Positions 1 through 5,120 of a stretch of DNA of 5,120 nt are shown here, one piece after another. A program made the position numbers and the translations under genes. The notes below the pieces were generated by a model. The model had not been told where the DNA came from, did no database searches, and saw only the letters and a list, made by a program, of their open reading frames with translations. Origin of the DNA: Clostridia bacterium (GTDB taxonomy: Bacteria; Bacillota; Clostridia; Oscillospirales; CAG-272); assembly GCA_017559555.1 (NCBI GenBank), contig JAFYRH010000186.1, positions 1 through 5,120 on the forward strand. Direction: 5' to 3'. The first letter of the stretch is position 1, and every line of letters begins with the position of its first letter.

Positions 1-37
1 AATGATAATTCTGTTGGCAAAGGCTGGTCATCCGGAC
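1..37. other. Leader start, no supported gene
   Basis: No gene can be supported in this short stretch. The third forward frame has back-to-back stops (TGA at 3-5, TAA at 6-8), which could be the end of an upstream gene cut by the window edge. The second forward frame reads ATG at 2 to a stop at 77-79, but most of that runs through the repeat unit that follows and resembles no protein I know. The first frame stays open to about 170, again through the repeat, and has no features of a real C-terminus. An upstream purine gene is plausible but not visible. Confidence 0.35.
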
Positions 38-90
38 GCCTCCCTCCGGGAGGGAGGTGGCATTTTCGCAAGAAAATGACGGAAGGAGCC
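38..90 (+). repeat. Two-hairpin repeat unit A
   Basis: This unit consists of two adjacent inverted repeats. The first is cctccctccgggagggagg at 39-57, with perfect 9-base arms around one central base. The second is cattttc (61-67), the loop GCAA (68-71, a GNRA-type tetraloop) and gaaaatg (72-78), a perfect 7-base-pair stem. A purine-rich tail, acggaaggag, follows at 79-88. The words aggtggcat (55-63) and tgacgga (77-83) recur, reverse-complemented, in unit B at 1371-1427, with unrelated bases between them, so this is a dispersed repeat family and not a one-off hairpin. There is no T-run after it, so it does not look like an intrinsic terminator. I recall similar ctccc/gggag two-hairpin repeats scattered through gut Clostridia genomes, but cannot verify that here. 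Confidence 0.65.
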
Positions 91-138
91 CGCGTGCACA
101 AACGGATTTTATATCTATTGAATTGTTTGTCATTTATT

Positions 139-144
139 AAGGAG
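139..144 (+). promoter_or_regulatory. Ribosome binding site of AICAR transformylase gene
   Basis: AAGGAG lies 7 bases before the ATG at 152, a near-ideal Shine-Dalgarno sequence and spacing. It fixes the start of the downstream gene. No purine riboswitch core or convincing sigma-70 promoter was seen between the repeat and this site. Confidence 0.85.
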
Positions 145-151
145 AAACGTT

Positions 152-1336
152 ATGAAAGAATTTGAACTTAAATACGGTTGTAACCCCAATCAAAAGCCTG
201 CAAAGATTTATATGCAGGATGGAAGCGAGCTTCCCATCGAAATTCTGTGCGGCAGACCCGGTTACATCAACTTCCTCGATGCTTTCAACTCTTGGCAGCT
301 CGTTAAGGAACTCAAAGCCGCGCTCGGACTCCCTGCAGTTACCTCGTTCAAGCACGTCAGCCCCACCTCTGCGGCAGTTGGCATTCCGCTTTCCGAAAAG
401 CTGAAGAAGGCTTGCTTCGTTGATGATATCGAAGGTCTTGACGAGTCCCCCTTGGCTTGCGCTTACGCAAGAGCGCGCGGCACCGACCGTATGTGTTCCT
501 TTGGCGACTGGGTAGCCCTCTCCGACGTTTGCGACGTGACCACCGCGCTCCTCATTAAGCGCGAGGTTTCCGACGGTGTTATCGCTCCCGGCTACGAGCC
601 CGAAGCACTTGAAATTCTCAAGAGCAAGAGAAAGGGCAGCTACAACATCGTACAGATCGATCCCAATTACGTTCCTGCCGTTCAGGAGACCAAGCAAGTG
701 TTTGGCATCACCTTTGAGCAGGGCAGAAACAACTTTGAAATCAACCGTGAGTTGCTTTCGAATATCGTAACCGAAAACAAAGATCTCCCCGAAAGTGCTG
801 TGCGTGATCTCATCATCGCGCTCATCACTCTCAAATATACGCAATCCAACTCGGTTTGCTATGCCGTTGACGGACAAGCCATCGGTGTAGGTGCCGGACA
901 ACAATCTCGTATTCACTGCACACGTCTGGCAGGTGGAAAAGCAGATACTTGGTTCCTGCGTCAGCATGACAAGGTATTGAATCTGCCTTTCAAATCCACA
1001 CTCGGCCGTCCCGACCGCGATAACGTCATCGACGGTTACATCAACCAAAACGAAGAGGACGTTTGTGCAGACGGCAACTGGCAAAAATACTTTACCGAGC
1101 AACCTGCGCCCTTCACCCGTGAGGAACAAGTGGCATATCTTGCCACCATCGACGGTGTGGCACTCGGTTCGGATGCGTTCTTCCCGTTTGACGACAACAT
1201 CGAGAGAGCAAAACGCAGTGGCGTTAAGTATATTGCTGAGCCCGGCGGCTCCATTCGCGATGACGTTGTTATCGATTGCTGCAACAAGTACGGCATGACC
1301 ATGGCATTCACGGGCATGCGTTTGTTCCACCACTAA
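152..1336 (+). CDS. purH: Stand-alone AICAR transformylase (PurH C-terminal half)
   Basis: The product transfers a formyl group from 10-formyl-tetrahydrofolate to AICAR, giving FAICAR, the penultimate step of IMP synthesis in the cytoplasm. It is 394 residues and consists of the formyltransferase domain alone. The N-terminal IMP cyclohydrolase (MGS-like) domain of ordinary PurH, about 200 residues, is absent. The protein starts directly at the domain boundary (LKYGCNPNQKPA, residues 6-17). The expected catalytic Lys67-His68 pair lies in SFKHVSPTSAAVG (65-77) and corresponds to Lys266-His267 of human ATIC. YTQSNSVCYA (229-238) supplies the conserved active-site Asn (N233), followed by the GAGQQSRIHCTRLAG block. 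SDAFFPF, PGGSIRDD and a terminal RLFHH complete the domain. Overall the sequence resembles the C-terminal half of eukaryotic ATIC more than E. coli PurH. The start is ATG with AAGGAG 7 bases upstream; the stop is TAA at 1334. The symbol purH is used loosely because only one of the two activities is encoded. The cyclohydrolase must come from another gene, perhaps upstream of the window (inference). Confidence 0.95.
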   Translation: MKEFELKYGCNPNQKPAKIYMQDGSELPIEILCGRPGYINFLDAFNSWQLVKELKAALGLPAVTSFKHVSPTSAAVGIPLSEKLKKACFVDDIEGLDESPLACAYARARGTDRMCSFGDWVALSDVCDVTTALLIKREVSDGVIAPGYEPEALEILKSKRKGSYNIVQIDPNYVPAVQETKQVFGITFEQGRNNFEINRELLSNIVTENKDLPESAVRDLIIALITLKYTQSNSVCYAVDGQAIGVGAGQQSRIHCTRLAGGKADTWFLRQHDKVLNLPFKSTLGRPDRDNVIDGYINQNEEDVCADGNWQKYFTEQPAPFTREEQVAYLATIDGVALGSDAFFPFDDNIERAKRSGVKYIAEPGGSIRDDVVIDCCNKYGMTMAFTGMRLFHH

Positions 1337-1370
1337 TTGATATCGGTCTAAAGTTTCAACTTTTGAAAAA
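1337..1370. other. Intergenic spacer after AICAR transformylase gene
   Basis: This A+T-rich spacer contains two small overlapping inverted repeats: aaagtt/aacttt (1350-1363) and tttcaa/ttgaaa (1354-1368). They cannot form together and would be weak. No T-run follows in the coding direction, so I do not call a terminator here. Confidence 0.4.
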
Positions 1371-1427
1371 TCCCTCTCCGTCACCCGTCGAAAGGCGACG
1401 GATGCCACCTCTCCCAAAGGGCGAGGC
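1371..1427 (-). repeat. Two-hairpin repeat unit B, reverse orientation
   Basis: Read on the minus strand this matches unit A: an outer ctc/gag hairpin, then aggtggcat (1402-1410 complement), a variable stem-loop, then tgacgga (1377-1383 complement) and a purine tail. The variable stem is ccgtcg (1385-1390) and cgacgg (1396-1401) around aaagg. On the minus strand it extends by CAT/GTG through one G-U wobble to 9 pairs, whereas the plus strand would have a C-A mismatch there, so the folded RNA, if any, is the minus one. The other hairpin is cctctccc (1408-1415), loop aaa, gggcgagg (1419-1426), with one mismatch. The stem bases differ wholly from unit A while both flanking words are kept. Confidence 0.65.
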
Positions 1428-1440
1428 TTCAGTAAGAAAG

Positions 1441-1484
1441 GCTCTCCCTGGGGAGAGCTGTCGCGGAAAGCGACTGAGAGGGGG
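1441..1484 (+). repeat. Two-hairpin repeat unit C, sibling type
   Basis: The unit begins with the perfect inverted repeat gctctccc (1441-1448) / gggagagc (1451-1458) with two central bases. It continues with gtcgc (1460-1464), loop ggaaa, gcgac (1470-1474), and ends in the purine tail tgagaggggg (1475-1484). The architecture is that of units A and B, but the flanking words are ctgtc and gactga instead of ggtggca and tgacgga, so it is a related subtype. Its end, gactgagaggg (1472-1482), is the reverse complement of ccctctccgtc in unit B (1372-1382) apart from one base. B and C therefore lie head to head around a 13-base spacer as one 111-base inverted module. No T-run follows. Confidence 0.6.
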
Positions 1485-1520
1485 CACACAATTTACAACC
1501 GACTGAGTTTTACTATTAAC

Positions 1521-1525
1521 GGGAG
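1521..1525 (+). promoter_or_regulatory. Ribosome binding site of purD
   Basis: GGGAG lies 7 bases before the ATG at 1533. The TTG at 1530 is also in frame but would leave only 4 bases of spacing and would add one residue before the conserved N-terminus, so ATG 1533 is the better start. Confidence 0.75.
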
Positions 1526-1532
1526 AATATTG

Positions 1533-2801
1533 ATGAAAATTATGGTTGTCGGTGGCGGCGGCAGAGAGCACGCCATCATCAAAAAACTCAAAGAAAATAA
1601 AAACGTTACCGAAATTTACGCACTCCCCGGCAACGGTGGTATGGCAAAAGATGCTACGTGTGTGGATATCGGTGCAAAGGATATTGCAAAAATCGTCGAA
1701 TTTGCTACTTCCAACGCTATCGACTATGCGGTTGTTGCACCCGACGACCCGTTGGTGCTCGGAGCGGTTGATGCTTTGGAAGAAAAGGGAATTCCTTGCT
1801 TTGGTCCCCGTGCCAACGCGGCTATTATTGAGGGCAGCAAGGTCTTTTCCAAGAATTTGATGAAGAAATACAACATTCCCACCGCGGCATACGAAGTGTT
1901 CGACGATATGCAAGCGGCATTGGAATATCTCAAAACCGCGCCCATTCCCACAGTCATCAAAGCCGACGGATTGGCACTCGGCAAGGGCGTTATCATTGCC
2001 ATGACACGAGAGGAAGCCTCTGATGCTGTTCGCTCGATGATGCAAGATAAGGTCTTTGGAGCGAGCGGTGACCACATTGTCATTGAAGAATTTTTAACCG
2101 GTCCCGAGGTTTCGGTACTTTCCTTTACCGACGGCAAGACTGTGGTTCCCATGATTTCCTCTATGGACCACAAGAGAGCAGGGGATAACGATACGGGACT
2201 CAACACCGGTGGTATGGGAACAGTTGCTCCCAACCCCTACTACACCCCCGAGGTTGCCGAGCGTTGCATGCAAGAAATCTTCTTGCCAACGGTTGCGGCG
2301 ATGAATGCCGAGGGAAGAACTTTCAAGGGATGTCTTTATTTCGGCCTTATGCTGACCGAAAACGGACCCAAAGTTATTGAATACAACTGCCGTTTTGGTG
2401 ACCCCGAAACGCAGGTGGTTCTGCCGCTTCTCGAGAGTGATCTTCTCACCGTTATGCAAGCGACAACAAACGGCACGCTTGCCGATTGCCCCGTAGAGTT
2501 TTCAGAGGGCAACGCTTGTTGCGTCATTATGGCATCCCGTGGTTACCCCACGCATTACGAAAAAGGCTTTGCGATGACCATTCCCGAAGAAATTGCCGAT
2601 AACGTCTATGTTGCAGGCGCGGCTATCAAGGATGGTGTGCTTGTTACCAACGGCGGCCGCGTTCTCGGCGCTACAGCAGTAGCCGACACGCTTGAGGGTG
2701 CCATCAGCGGTGCATACGCAATGGTAAAAGACATTCATTTCGAAAACGCATATTACAGAAACGACATCGGACAAAGAGCGCTTCGCGCAAAGGAAAAATA
2801 A
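1533..2801 (+). CDS. purD: Phosphoribosylamine-glycine ligase (GAR synthetase)
   Basis: The product joins glycine to phosphoribosylamine with ATP hydrolysis, giving glycinamide ribonucleotide, step 2 of purine synthesis in the cytoplasm. Its 422 residues match the usual length of monofunctional bacterial PurD. The N-domain is seen in GGGGREHA (7-14) and LPGNGG (31-36). The ATP-grasp fold follows, with IEGSKVFSK (99-107), the ATP-binding IKADGLALGKGV (142-153), NTGGMGT (224-230), and EYNCRFGDPETQ (283-294) carrying the likely Mg ligands E283 and N285. The C-domain includes ASRGYP and NGGRVLGATA and ends soon after YRNDIGQRA. The usual GPE.PL segment reads APDDPL (69-74), a variant I associate with Clostridia. 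All expected catalytic blocks are present, so the enzyme looks intact. The stop at 2799 is followed after 3 bases by the purL start, implying translational coupling. The 196-base gap upstream holds repeats but no convincing terminator, so transcription from the preceding gene probably continues through. Confidence 0.97.
   Translation: MKIMVVGGGGREHAIIKKLKENKNVTEIYALPGNGGMAKDATCVDIGAKDIAKIVEFATSNAIDYAVVAPDDPLVLGAVDALEEKGIPCFGPRANAAIIEGSKVFSKNLMKKYNIPTAAYEVFDDMQAALEYLKTAPIPTVIKADGLALGKGVIIAMTREEASDAVRSMMQDKVFGASGDHIVIEEFLTGPEVSVLSFTDGKTVVPMISSMDHKRAGDNDTGLNTGGMGTVAPNPYYTPEVAERCMQEIFLPTVAAMNAEGRTFKGCLYFGLMLTENGPKVIEYNCRFGDPETQVVLPLLESDLLTVMQATTNGTLADCPVEFSEGNACCVIMASRGYPTHYEKGFAMTIPEEIADNVYVAGAAIKDGVLVTNGGRVLGATAVADTLEGAISGAYAMVKDIHFENAYYRNDIGQRALRAKEK
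2789..2794 (+). promoter_or_regulatory. Ribosome binding site of purL, inside purD
   Basis: AAAGGA lies 10 bases before the purL ATG at 2805 and overlaps the last codons of purD. Ribosomes finishing purD would stop within reach of the purL start, which supports coupled translation. Confidence 0.6.
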
Positions 2802-2804
2802 GAT

Positions 2805-5120
2805 ATGGTTTATAGAATTTACGTTGAAAAAAGAGCCGAGCTTGCACACGAGGCAAACGCGCTCTACTCCGAACTCAAAAATCTGTTGGGAATTTCCGCG
2901 CTGACCTCTGTGCGCATTCTCAACCGCTATGATGCCGAAAACATCGCCCCCGAGCTCTTCGAAGAAGCGGTTCGTTCGGTATTCTCCGAGCCCCAACTCG
3001 ATATCACCACAACAGACCTGCCAAAGCAGGCAGGCGAGGTCGTATTTGCAACAGAGTATTTGCCCGGTCAGTTCGACCAAAGAGCCGATTCTGCCGCACA
3101 GTGCATTCAAATCATCTCGCAGGGGGAGCGCCCCATCATTCGCACCGCAAGAGTGTACCTCTTGGGCGGTGACTTGAATGACGCGCAACTTGCCGAAATT
3201 AAGAAATACGTCATCAATCCCGTCGAAGCAAGAGAGGCTTCTTTGTCTCTTCCCGAAACGCTCACGGTGCAATACGATATTCCTACCGAAGTTGCTACCC
3301 TCGATGGCTTCCTCGCACTCGACCGCGCAGGACTCGAAAAGTTTGTGCGTGACTACGGACTTGCAATGGATGCAGACGATATTGCATTCTGCCAAGACTA
3401 TTTCAAAACCGAACAGAGAGATCCCACCATTACCGAAATTCGTATGATCGATACCTATTGGTCGGATCACTGCCGTCATACCACCTTTAACACCACCATC
3501 GATAGTGTCAAGTTTGAGGACGAGCTCCTGCAAGAAACCTATAACGATTATCTTGAAACCCGTCGTGAACTTGGCAGAACCAAGCCCATCAATTTGATGG
3601 ATATCGGCACTCTTGCCGCAAAATATTTGCGCAAGGTTGGCAAACTTGATAAGCTCGACGAGAGTGAAGAAATCAACGCTTGCACTGTGAAAATGGACGT
3701 TGAAGTAGACGGTAAAAAAGAGCCTTGGCTCTTGCTTTTCAAGAACGAAACACATAACCATCCCACCGAAATTGAGCCCTTTGGCGGCGCGGCTACCTGC
3801 ATTGGCGGTGCTATTCGCGATCCGCTTTCGGGTCGTTCCTACGTTTATGCGGCAATGCGTGTTACCGGTGCGGCAGATCCTACCGTGTCCGTAGCCGAAA
3901 CCATTCCCGGCAAGCTCCCCCAACGCAAAATCGTGCAAACCGCCGCTGCAGGATATTCTTCCTACGGTAACCAAATCGGACTTGCAACGGGTATGGTCAA
4001 CGAGCTTTACCACCCCGGCTATGCGGCAAAGCGTATGGAAATCGGTGCCGTGATTGCGGCAACGCCTGCCGAAAACGTTCGCCGTGAATGTCCTGCCGAT
4101 GGCGACATCGTCATTTTGCTCGGTGGCAGAACCGGTCGCGACGGCATTGGCGGTGCTACGGGTTCCTCCAAGGCGCACGACTCTCACTCGGTTGAGACCT
4201 GCGGTGCCGAAGTACAAAAGGGCAACGCTCCCGAAGAAAGAAAACTTCAACGTCTTTTCCGCAACGCCGAGGCTTGCCGTATGATCAAGCGTTGCAACGA
4301 CTTTGGTGCAGGCGGTGTTTCCGTTGCCGTTGGCGAGCTTGCCGACGGTTTGGATATTGATTTGAACGCAGTTCCCAAAAAGTACGAAGGTCTTGACGGC
4401 ACCGAGCTTGCCATCAGCGAATCGCAAGAAAGAATGGCAGTTGTTGTGGAAGCCGGTGACGTAGAACGTTTCAAAGAACTTGCCGCAACCGAAAACCTCG
4501 AGGCAAACGTAGTTGCACGAGTCACCGAGGAGCCCCGTCTCCGTATGCATTGGAACGGCAAGACCATTGTAGATATTTCCCGTGAATTTCTTAACTCCAA
4601 CGGAGCAGAGAAGCATATTGACATCGCTCCCGCAAAGATAGAAGATTACAATAAGCCCGAAGTCAAGAGCTTTGCCGACGGTTACCGCGCGTTGGTTTCC
4701 GACCTCAACGTATGCTCGGGTCGCGGACTTTCCGAACGTTTCGACTCTACTATCGGTGCAGGAACCGTACTGATGCCCTTTGGTGGCAAACATCAAAAGA
4801 CCCCTATTCAAGCAATGGTGCACAAGGTATCGGTTGAAGAAAAGCACACCGATACTTGCTCCTATATGGCGTGGGGTTATAATCCTTACATCACCGAAAA
4901 GAGCCCCTACCATGGCGCATACCTCGCAGTAGTAGAGAGCGTTTGCAAAATGGTTGCAACGGGTGCTTCTTTTGAGGACGTATACCTTTCTTTCCAAGAA
5001 TATTTCGAAAAGCCCAATAAGGACGCAGCACGTTGGGGTAAACCCACCGCCGCCCTTTTAGGTGCGTTTAGAGCGCAAAAAGAACTTGGCCTTTCTGCTA
5101 TCGGCGGTAAGGACTCTATG
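2805..5120 (+). CDS. purL: Phosphoribosylformylglycinamidine synthase, large single-chain form, 3' end cut
   Basis: The product converts FGAR, ATP and glutamine to FGAM, step 4 of purine synthesis. The reading frame is open from ATG 2805 to the window edge, giving 772 residues with no stop, so the gene is partial. The N-terminus MVYRIYVEK and the PurS-like region (about 1-150) are typical of the Gram-positive/Clostridia single-chain type, whose members run to roughly 1,250 residues. The linker motif YWSDHCRH (218-225) carries the proposed catalytic His (H222). The first AIRS-like domain shows KNETHNHPTEIEPFGG (313-328), GGRTGRDGIGGATGSS (440-455), FGAGGVS (500-506) and ISESQERM (537-544). A second AIRS-like domain begins near 630, with FDSTIGAGT (646-654), GAYLAVVES (704-712) and GGKDSM at the edge (767-772). 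The C-terminal glutaminase domain with its Cys-His-Glu triad should lie beyond the window and cannot be checked. Because both synthase halves are in one chain, separate purS and purQ genes are not expected in this cluster (inference). Confidence 0.96.
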   Translation, partial: MVYRIYVEKRAELAHEANALYSELKNLLGISALTSVRILNRYDAENIAPELFEEAVRSVFSEPQLDITTTDLPKQAGEVVFATEYLPGQFDQRADSAAQCIQIISQGERPIIRTARVYLLGGDLNDAQLAEIKKYVINPVEAREASLSLPETLTVQYDIPTEVATLDGFLALDRAGLEKFVRDYGLAMDADDIAFCQDYFKTEQRDPTITEIRMIDTYWSDHCRHTTFNTTIDSVKFEDELLQETYNDYLETRRELGRTKPINLMDIGTLAAKYLRKVGKLDKLDESEEINACTVKMDVEVDGKKEPWLLLFKNETHNHPTEIEPFGGAATCIGGAIRDPLSGRSYVYAAMRVTGAADPTVSVAETIPGKLPQRKIVQTAAAGYSSYGNQIGLATGMVNELYHPGYAAKRMEIGAVIAATPAENVRRECPADGDIVILLGGRTGRDGIGGATGSSKAHDSHSVETCGAEVQKGNAPEERKLQRLFRNAEACRMIKRCNDFGAGGVSVAVGELADGLDIDLNAVPKKYEGLDGTELAISESQERMAVVVEAGDVERFKELAATENLEANVVARVTEEPRLRMHWNGKTIVDISREFLNSNGAEKHIDIAPAKIEDYNKPEVKSFADGYRALVSDLNVCSGRGLSERFDSTIGAGTVLMPFGGKHQKTPIQAMVHKVSVEEKHTDTCSYMAWGYNPYITEKSPYHGAYLAVVESVCKMVATGASFEDVYLSFQEYFEKPNKDAARWGKPTAALLGAFRAQKELGLSAIGGKDSM

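Noticed and set aside
39..90. Intrinsic terminator or purine riboswitch upstream of the first gene
   Set aside because: No U-run follows the hairpins, and the three-way junction with the conserved loops of the purine riboswitch is not present. The structure is better explained as a repeat unit shared with 1371-1427.
1..171. Open first forward frame through the leader, possibly the end of an upstream gene
   Set aside because: Most of it is translation of repeat unit A and it overlaps the next gene's start. The composition is not protein-like, and the tandem stops at 3-8 in another frame are an equally likely gene end.
137..1489. 450-codon reading frame on the minus strand
   Set aside because: It mirrors the AICAR transformylase gene in register and runs into the repeat module. 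It is explained by the same codon avoidance and shows no protein motifs.
1471..1507. Direct repeat cgactgag (1471-1478 and 1500-1507) as a target-site duplication
   Set aside because: The first copy lies inside unit C, not at its border, and no matching copy flanks the left end of the module. An 8-base repeat here can arise by chance.
1492..1519. Promoter-like TTTACA and TATTAA before purD
   Set aside because: The spacing is 16 bases, but a transcript from it would start near 1526 and lose the ribosome binding site, and the match to the -10 consensus is poor.
1530..1532. TTG as the purD start
   Set aside because: The adjacent ATG at 1533 has better spacing to GGGAG and gives the standard PurD N-terminus.
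1356..2075. 239-codon reading frame on the minus strand
   Set aside because: It is the in-register shadow of the first part of purD, with its C-terminus read from the repeat units.
2502..4997. 831-codon reading frame on the minus strand
   Set aside because: It is the exact in-register complement of purL (and the end of purD), opened by the lack of TTA, CTA and TCA codons. Its translation is rich in Cys, Phe and Val, matches no family I recognise, and purL motifs on the plus strand are unmistakable.

Overview
This is an ordinary stretch of bacterial chromosome carrying part of a de novo purine biosynthesis gene cluster, all on the + strand. Protein style suggests an anaerobic, probably gut-type, low-GC-phylum (Clostridia-like) bacterium. 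The evidence is a stand-alone AICAR transformylase of about 394 residues, a PurD with the APDDPL variant near its N-terminus, and a large single-chain PurL beginning MVYRIYVEK. The base composition is fairly balanced. Placement is inference from recalled family features, not from a search.

Layout: positions 1-151 are a leader with no supported gene. It carries a two-hairpin repeat unit (A, 38-90) and then a strong ribosome binding site. Positions 152-1336 encode the formyltransferase half of PurH (AICAR to FAICAR) without the IMP cyclohydrolase half. Positions 1337-1532 are a 196-base gap holding two further repeat units (B and C) arranged as one inverted pair. Positions 1533-2801 encode PurD (glycinamide ribonucleotide synthetase). 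Three bases later, 2805 to the window edge encodes the first 772 residues of PurL (FGAM synthase), which continues beyond the window.

Together the three enzymes cover step 2 (PurD), step 4 (PurL) and step 9 (AICAR formylation) of the route from PRPP to IMP. purD and purL are tightly coupled. The formyltransferase is separated from purD by the repeat module, but no convincing terminator or promoter was seen there, so a single transcript is likely.

I found no new enzyme system. The items worth a second look are: (1) a family of two-hairpin repeats with fixed flanking words and variable stems, present in three copies around the first gene; (2) the split PurH whose sequence reads closer to the C-terminal half of eukaryotic ATIC than to E. 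coli PurH; and (3) near-total avoidance of TTA, CTA and TCA codons, which creates very long false antisense reading frames.
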